From Balneolaceae bacterium (lineage in GTDB: Bacteria; Bacteroidota; Rhodothermia; Balneolales; Balneolaceae): a DNA stretch of 35,502 nt. Position numbers and translations under genes: made by a program. The stretch is from assembly GCA_016937115.1 (NCBI GenBank), contig JAFGWN010000010.1, positions 1 to 35,502 on the forward strand, read 5' to 3'. Below are positions 30,163-35,502 of the stretch, in pieces; within the stretch, counting starts at the first letter, position 1; each line of letters opens with the position of its first letter. The notes below the pieces were generated by a model. It was not told the origin of the DNA and searched no databases. It saw only the letters and a list, made by a program, of their open reading frames with translations.

Positions 30163-31239
30163 ATGAATATTGCTATCAATACCGGAGGCGGCGATGCGCC
30201 CGGACTTAATGCCGCAATCCGTGCTGCAACACTGGCTGCTTTAAAAAGAGGCTGGAATGTGTACGGCATCCGCAATGGCTACGGTTCTATTTTTACAGAT
30301 GATCCTTTTGTTCAGCTTTATCCGCGATCGGTGCGGGGCATCACTTTTCAGGGTGGTACTATTCTGGGCACGGCAAACCGGGGTAACCCGTTTGAAATGC
30401 CGTACGTGGATGAAGATGGCAATGAAAAGACGCGCGATGTTTCTGATCAGTTAGTAGAGACCTTTGATAAGCATAATATCGATGCGCTGGTTGCCATTGG
30501 CGGCGATGGTTCCATGCGTATTGCCAATAAACTGGTACAAAAGGGTATCAACATTGTAGGCATTCCTAAAACCATCGATAATGATATTTACGGCTGCGAC
30601 GTAACGCTTGGGTTTGATACAGCCGTGACTACTGCCACTGAAGCACTCGATAAAATTACGACTACCGCCGAAGCGCATCACCGCCTGATGGTGGTGGAAG
30701 TGATGGGGCGCTATGCCGGGTGGATTGCCTTGCATTCGGGCATCAGTTCTTCTGCAGATGTTATTCTAATCCCCGAAATTCCTTTTACCTACGATTCTAT
30801 CGTGCAAAAAATTAAAGAACGCGAACAGCGAAACCGGCATTATACCATGATTGTGGTAGCCGAAGGAGCAAAAGAGAAAGATGGTGAGTTGGTAACAAAA
30901 GGTAAAAGTGTGGGACAGGAAGTGCGGTTGGGTGGCATTGCGGAGCGCGTAGCCAATGAGCTCAGCGAACGGACGGGTAAAGAGTCGCGTTCAGTGGTGC
31001 TCGGTCATTTGCAGCGGGGAGGATCCCCCACAACGTATGATCGGTTGATCTCTCTGCGGTTTGGAGCGGCGGCGATTCGTTGTATTGCTGATAAGGATTT
31101 TAACAAGCTTGTGGCATTGCGCGATAACATCATGGCACGGGTACCTATCGATGAAATTGCAGGTAAGATGAAATCGGTGCCGTTGGACAGCGATACGTTG
31201 CAAACAGCGCGGGACATCGGAATCTGTATGGGAGATTAA
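30163..31239 (+). CDS. pfkA: 6-phosphofructokinase
   Basis: 'NTGGGDAPGLNAAIRA', 'AIGGDGSMRIANKL', 'GIPKTIDNDIYGCDVTLGFDTA', 'EVMGRYAGWIAL'. ATG 30163 or TTG 30157. Confidence 0.95.
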   Translation: MNIAINTGGGDAPGLNAAIRAATLAALKRGWNVYGIRNGYGSIFTDDPFVQLYPRSVRGITFQGGTILGTANRGNPFEMPYVDEDGNEKTRDVSDQLVETFDKHNIDALVAIGGDGSMRIANKLVQKGINIVGIPKTIDNDIYGCDVTLGFDTAVTTATEALDKITTTAEAHHRLMVVEVMGRYAGWIALHSGISSSADVILIPEIPFTYDSIVQKIKEREQRNRHYTMIVVAEGAKEKDGELVTKGKSVGQEVRLGGIAERVANELSERTGKESRSVVLGHLQRGGSPTTYDRLISLRFGAAAIRCIADKDFNKLVALRDNIMARVPIDEIAGKMKSVPLDSDTLQTARDIGICMGD

Positions 31240-31635
31240 ATGCTAAGAAAAACGCTTAGAATCCTTAAAAGTATGTTCACAGCAAGCGATACTAATTTAG
31301 ATCATTGGAATGTGGTAACCGACAAAGATCAGGTTGAGAAGGTACTGGAAAATTCACATCAAAAAGCACAGCTGGTGTACAAGCACAGCCATACCTGCGG
31401 AATTTGTCATGCGGCAAAAGAGCAGATTGAATCAGTTTTTACTGAAATTGAAAAACAGGCCGATATGAACTTCATAAATGTGAAAAAAAGCCGGCCGGTT
31501 TCAAATGCGTTTGCCGAACAACTGGGGGTACGGCACGAATCACCCCAGGTGCTTATCATTAATCAGGGTAAATGCGTTTGGCATAAATCGCATTGGAGTA
31601 TCAAGGCTGATGCGATTTTAAATGTCTTAGACTAA
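31240..31635 (+). CDS. YtxJ-like bacillithiol-system redox protein (thioredoxin fold) with CGIC motif
   Basis: 'QLVYKHSHTCGICHAAKEQIESVF...SNAFAEQLGVRHESPQVLIINQGKCVWHKSHWSI' follows the YtxJ pattern. Confidence 0.85.
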   Translation: MLRKTLRILKSMFTASDTNLDHWNVVTDKDQVEKVLENSHQKAQLVYKHSHTCGICHAAKEQIESVFTEIEKQADMNFINVKKSRPVSNAFAEQLGVRHESPQVLIINQGKCVWHKSHWSIKADAILNVLD

Positions 31636-31660
31636 TCAGTTGCCCAATAGAATTTTCCGT

Positions 31661-32047
31661 ATGAAAGAAGCGTGTCCGTTTTGCAATATCGAGGAGGATA
31701 ACCGCCAAGAGATAGTATTGGAAAATGACTATTGTCTGTTTTTGCAGGAGCCGCAGGAGGTTTTAATTGGCTCAGGCATAATCATTCCTAAACACCATCG
31801 GGAAACCGTTTTTGATCTTACGCGGAATGAATGGAAGGCTACGTTTGTGCTCTTAAAACAGGCTAAGAAATTGTTAGATGAAAGGCATGATCCTGACGGA
31901 TACAACGTAGGTTGGAACGCTGAAGAAACCGCCGGCCAGGAAGTTTTTCATGCCCACCTACATGTAATACCGCGATATGATGCCGAGCCGCTTGCCGGAA
32001 AAGGAATCCGTTATTGGATTAAGCAAGATTTGAATAAGCGTAAATAA
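31661..32047 (+). CDS. HIT family hydrolase
   Basis: 'CPFCNI' start and histidine-triad 'EVFHAHLHVIPRY'. ATG 31661 preferred over TTG 31640. Confidence 0.92.
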   Translation: MKEACPFCNIEEDNRQEIVLENDYCLFLQEPQEVLIGSGIIIPKHHRETVFDLTRNEWKATFVLLKQAKKLLDERHDPDGYNVGWNAEETAGQEVFHAHLHVIPRYDAEPLAGKGIRYWIKQDLNKRK

Positions 32048-32053
32048 TATATT

Positions 32054-33112
32054 CTACTCATCAAAAAGCTTCTCAAAATTTTTATCAAACGGCGGTTCAA
32101 TAATTCCTTTCTCTGTAACAAACCCTGTAATGTATTTATTTGGTGTAATATCATACGCCGGGTTATAGGCTTCGGTCTTTTTGGGAGCGATTTGCGAACC
32201 ATTGAATGAAGTTATTTCTTCACCCTCGCGTTCTTCAATTTCAATATCATCCCCATGGTCGATATTGTTGTCAATAGTTGATAGCGGTATCGCTACATAA
32301 AACGGGATGTCATTTTCTTTTGCTACCACGGCCAGCGGGTAAGTTCCGATTTTATTGGCCGTATCACCGTTGGGGGCTACCCGGTCGGCTCCGACAATTA
32401 CCATATCTACTTCGCCGCGCTGCATGAGTAAGCCGGCAGCCGAATCGGTGATAAGATGCATCGGTATTTCGGCCTGTTTTAATTCCCATGCCGTAAGACG
32501 TGCTCCCTGCATTAGCGGTCGTGTTTCGGTAACCCATACGCTTACTTTTTTGCCTGCTTTATGCGCATGAAAAATTACGGAGAGTGCTGTACCATACTGA
32601 CCTGTGGCCAGGCTGCCGGTATTACAGTGCGTGAGAATATTGCTGTTCTTTTTGACCAGTTTAACGCCATTTTCGCCGATTTTTTTGCAGATGCGTTTGT
32701 CTTCATCGTGGATGGTTCTGGCTGTTTCCAGCGCGATCTCCTTAATTTTACTGATGGGCTTGTCTTTATGTGCTTGCATCGTTGTTTTGATACGGTTGAT
32801 AACCCATTCGAGGTTTACCGCGGTGGGACGTGCACTTTGCAGGTATTCTTCCACACGCTGCACTTCAACCCAAAAACTTTGAAAGCTTGATTCCGGCAAT
32901 TCCTTGATGCCCATATAAAATCCATACCCTGCCGCAATACCGATGGCCGGGGCGCCTCGTATACGCAGTTTTTTTATAGCTTCCCACATGCGCCCCATAT
33001 CGCGTATGTCGCTGTAAACTTTACGCTTGGGAAGGTAAGTTTGATCGATGATGCGCACATGATCACCGCGCCATTCAATAGATTGTATTGCTGTTGGTGT
33101 ATCGTCGCTCAT
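32054..33112 (-). CDS. mtnA: S-methyl-5-thioribose-1-phosphate isomerase
   Basis: 'IRGAPAIGIAAGYG', 'ILTHCNTGSLATGQYGTAL', 'VWVTETRPLMQGARLTAWEL', 'IVGADRVAPNGDTANKIGTYPLAV'. Confidence 0.96.
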   Translation of the reverse strand: MSDDTPTAIQSIEWRGDHVRIIDQTYLPKRKVYSDIRDMGRMWEAIKKLRIRGAPAIGIAAGYGFYMGIKELPESSFQSFWVEVQRVEEYLQSARPTAVNLEWVINRIKTTMQAHKDKPISKIKEIALETARTIHDEDKRICKKIGENGVKLVKKNSNILTHCNTGSLATGQYGTALSVIFHAHKAGKKVSVWVTETRPLMQGARLTAWELKQAEIPMHLITDSAAGLLMQRGEVDMVIVGADRVAPNGDTANKIGTYPLAVVAKENDIPFYVAIPLSTIDNNIDHGDDIEIEEREGEEITSFNGSQIAPKKTEAYNPAYDITPNKYITGFVTEKGIIEPPFDKNFEKLFDE

Positions 33113-33159
33113 AAATTAATTCTCTGTTTATATTCTTTTTAAAAACTAAATGGTAGTAA

Positions 33160-34854
33160 TTAATATCCTTCTGCCGCGCCGTCTCCGCGCGGATCAGGAG
33201 CGCCGTGCCGGGTTCCGTTTTTATCAACAAAAATGATGTGTGCACGGCCCACCGATCCGGTTGTTAAATTATGTCCCATTTCTTTAAGCACATGCCGGGT
33301 GTCGTTGCTGATGCCAAATTCTTCGTAGCGGATTTCATCGGGCATCCATTGGTGATGAAAACGCGGCGCTGATACGGCTTCCTGTGCGTTCATCTCAAAC
33401 ACGGCCATATTCAAAAAATTTTGCAGCGTGGCAGAAATAATGCGCGGACCACCTGCCGCACCGATGACCATTCGAACAGAGTCTCCTTTGGTTACAATGG
33501 TTGGAGACATGCTGCTAAGCATCCGTTTGCCGGGTTCAATGGCATTTGCCTTGCCCTGAATTAGCCCAAACATATTGGGTTCGCCGGGCTTGGCGGTAAA
33601 GTCATCCATTTCGTTGTTGAGCATAAAGCCTGCACCGCCTACGGCCAACTTACTGCCAAATGAGCCGTTAAGGGTGGTAGTCACTGCAACGGCATTACCG
33701 TCTTTATCAACAATGGAAAAGTGGGTGGTTTCGGACGATTCCATGAATCTGGGTACATCGCCGTGACCAATTGAATCGCTGGAAGAGGCTTGCTCGGGAT
33801 TGTAGCTTTGCATCCGGTTTCTGTTATATGATTTACTGAGCAATGTGTCGCGCGGAATGTCCACAAAATCGGGATCGCCCAAAAAATATGCGCGATCGGC
33901 AAAGGCCCGGCGCATCGCTTCGGTTACGGAATGGACGTAATCAGCAGAATTGTAACCCATTTTTTTAAGGTCAAATGGTTTTAACATTTCAAGCATTTGT
34001 ACAATGGCAATGCTGCCGCTGCTGGGCGGGGGCATTATCGAGAGTTTATATTCCTGGAATTTGGTTTGAATAGGATCCCGCCACTTGCTTTCGTAGTTTT
34101 TTAAATCATCGCGGGTAATAAGGCCGTTGTTGCGCTTCATCTCTTTGACAATCAGATCAGCCGTTTTGCCACTGTAAAATCCATCACGACCCTGCGCAGC
34201 GATGCGTTCCAGCGTTTTAGCTAAATCTTCCTGAATGAAAAGATCACCCTCTTCGAAGTTGCTGCTATCCGCTTTGGTAAAATAGGTGCGGGACGATTCA
34301 AACTCCATTAGTGACTCCCGGTAATTATTGAGCGTTTTGGCCTGTATCCAGGATAAAGAATATCCTTCCTTCGCCAGTTTAATGGCGGGTTGCATCACGG
34401 TTTTCAGCGGAAGGCTTCCGTATTTCTCCAATGCTTTAATCATACCGTCTACAACACCCGGCACACCCACTGCAAGAGCTCCTTCGCGGCTGAGGTCTGA
34501 TACATACTCTCCATCACGGATATACATGTTGGGCCCCGCCTTGCCCGGTGCTTGTTCGCGGTAGTCAAGTGTGATGTCGGTTCCATCTGCGCGGTGAATC
34601 ACCATAAAGCCACCTCCGCCTATATTACCTGCGCGGGGCAGTGTTACAGCCAGAGCAAACTGGACGGCTACGGCAGCGTCCACCGCATTGCCGCCTTGCT
34701 GTAAAATTTGTTTTCCGGCTTCAGAGGCATGGTTTTCGGCCGTTACTACAACGGCATTTTCATACGCTTTAGTCCAGCCGATCTGGGCAACCGCTTTTTC
34801 AACATTCGTAAAGACAAAAAGAAGGGCTACAATTAATAAGTTTAAAAATTTCAT
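33160..34854 (-). CDS. ggt: Gamma-glutamyltransferase (exported)
   Basis: Signal peptide; 'QGGNAVDAAVAVQFALAVTLPRAGNIGGGGFMVIH'; catalytic Thr region 'ESSETTHFSIVDKDGNAVAVTTTLNGSFGS'; 'GAAGGPRI'. Confidence 0.96.
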   Translation of the reverse strand: MKFLNLLIVALLFVFTNVEKAVAQIGWTKAYENAVVVTAENHASEAGKQILQQGGNAVDAAVAVQFALAVTLPRAGNIGGGGFMVIHRADGTDITLDYREQAPGKAGPNMYIRDGEYVSDLSREGALAVGVPGVVDGMIKALEKYGSLPLKTVMQPAIKLAKEGYSLSWIQAKTLNNYRESLMEFESSRTYFTKADSSNFEEGDLFIQEDLAKTLERIAAQGRDGFYSGKTADLIVKEMKRNNGLITRDDLKNYESKWRDPIQTKFQEYKLSIMPPPSSGSIAIVQMLEMLKPFDLKKMGYNSADYVHSVTEAMRRAFADRAYFLGDPDFVDIPRDTLLSKSYNRNRMQSYNPEQASSSDSIGHGDVPRFMESSETTHFSIVDKDGNAVAVTTTLNGSFGSKLAVGGAGFMLNNEMDDFTAKPGEPNMFGLIQGKANAIEPGKRMLSSMSPTIVTKGDSVRMVIGAAGGPRIISATLQNFLNMAVFEMNAQEAVSAPRFHHQWMPDEIRYEEFGISNDTRHVLKEMGHNLTTGSVGRAHIIFVDKNGTRHGAPDPRGDGAAEGY

Positions 34855-34895
34855 GCCATTGATAATTTTTTAAAAGTTTGAAGAAATGTAATGGA

Positions 34896-35502
34896 TTACG
34901 TCCTCGGATGAAACTCTTTATGCACCTGGCGCAGCATGGAACGGTCTACGTGCGTATAAATTTCGGTAGTGATGATGGATGAATGCCCCAGCATCTCCTG
35001 CACGGCGCGCAGATCAGCGCCGCCTTCAAGTAAATGCGTGGCAAACGAATGCCGAAAAATATGTGGATATACATTTTTTTCGATGCCGGAGCGTTCGGCG
35101 GCGTCATTCACGATATTCCAGATGCTCATGCGCGATAAAGGATTCCCGCGTTGACTCAGAAAAATTTTGTTCTTTGCTTTCTGCGGATTTTTTTCACTTT
35201 TATATTTGGGTCGAACCACTTCGATATAGTGTTCCAGGGCAGATTGCGCGATTTCACCCACAGGTACCAACCGTTCTTTATTTCCTTTTCCTACCACACG
35301 AATAAAACCGATTTCGAAAAAAAGATTATCCAGTTCAAGGCCGGTAAGTTCGCTAACCCGCATGCCGGTGGCGTAAAGAGTTTCCAAAACAGCCGCATTC
35401 CGAATGCCAACATCGGTTTCACGGTTGGGGATGTCAAGGATTTTTGCTACTTCATCCGGGGAGAGTACCTCGGGAAGTTGTTTTGCTTTTTTCGGCAGAT
35501 CA
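34896..35502 (-). CDS. xerD: Tyrosine recombinase XerD-like, C-terminal part (truncated by right window edge)
   Basis: Catalytic residues in 'TGMRVSELTGLEL', 'HIFRHSFATHLLEGGADLRAVQEMLGHSSIITTEIYTHVD'; frame open to the right edge (...LPEVLSPDEVAKILDIPNRETDVGIRNAAVLETLYATG). Confidence 0.9.
   Translation of the reverse strand, partial: DLPKKAKQLPEVLSPDEVAKILDIPNRETDVGIRNAAVLETLYATGMRVSELTGLELDNLFFEIGFIRVVGKGNKERLVPVGEIAQSALEHYIEVVRPKYKSEKNPQKAKNKIFLSQRGNPLSRMSIWNIVNDAAERSGIEKNVYPHIFRHSFATHLLEGGADLRAVQEMLGHSSIITTEIYTHVDRSMLRQVHKEFHPRT

Noticed and set aside
34896-35502. XerD-like recombinase as evidence of a mobile element or integron
   Set aside because: Sequence looks like housekeeping XerD/XerC, with no att-like repeats or cargo genes beside it in the window.
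1-35502. CRISPR arrays, tRNA/rRNA genes, toxin-antitoxin or phage-defence modules
   Set aside because: No regularly spaced direct repeats, tRNA-like cloverleaf, rRNA sequence or defence-type domains recognised on reading.

Overview
This is a gene-dense 35.5 kb chromosomal window, probably from a marine or halophilic member of the Bacteroidota/Balneolota/Rhodothermota group. That placement is inferred from gene content, codon style and TAnnTTTG-like promoters; no search was run. The centre is one long minus-strand respiratory cluster (24881 down to 11875). It holds a complete alternative complex III (actA-actF), a small single-TM protein, an SCO assembly factor and a caa3-type haem-copper oxidase (subunits II, I, III, IV), and it ends in a strong intrinsic terminator. 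Haem O/A synthesis genes (ctaB, ctaA) and a DUF420 oxidase-assembly gene lie nearby. Flanking genes are mostly housekeeping: fumC, fused 2-oxoacid dehydrogenase E1, FG-GAP lipoprotein, serine hydrolase, two MBL-fold hydrolases, MATE transporter, ppk1, YrdC/YciO, pfk, YtxJ-like, HIT, mtnA, ggt and xerD. I see no rRNA, tRNA, CRISPR array, prophage or transposase. I do not see a clear new multi-gene defence-type system. The most distinctive signals are: (1) ActE carries a second cytochrome c domain that closely resembles the C-terminal cytochrome domain of CoxII in the same cluster; (2) PPK1 carries an extra N-terminal domain of a small uncharacterised family; (3) two 62-63 bp intergenic inverted-repeat elements have unrelated arms but a similar core, which suggests a dispersed element family; (4) the cluster contains a small membrane protein with a conserved-looking GVYRMPID tail.
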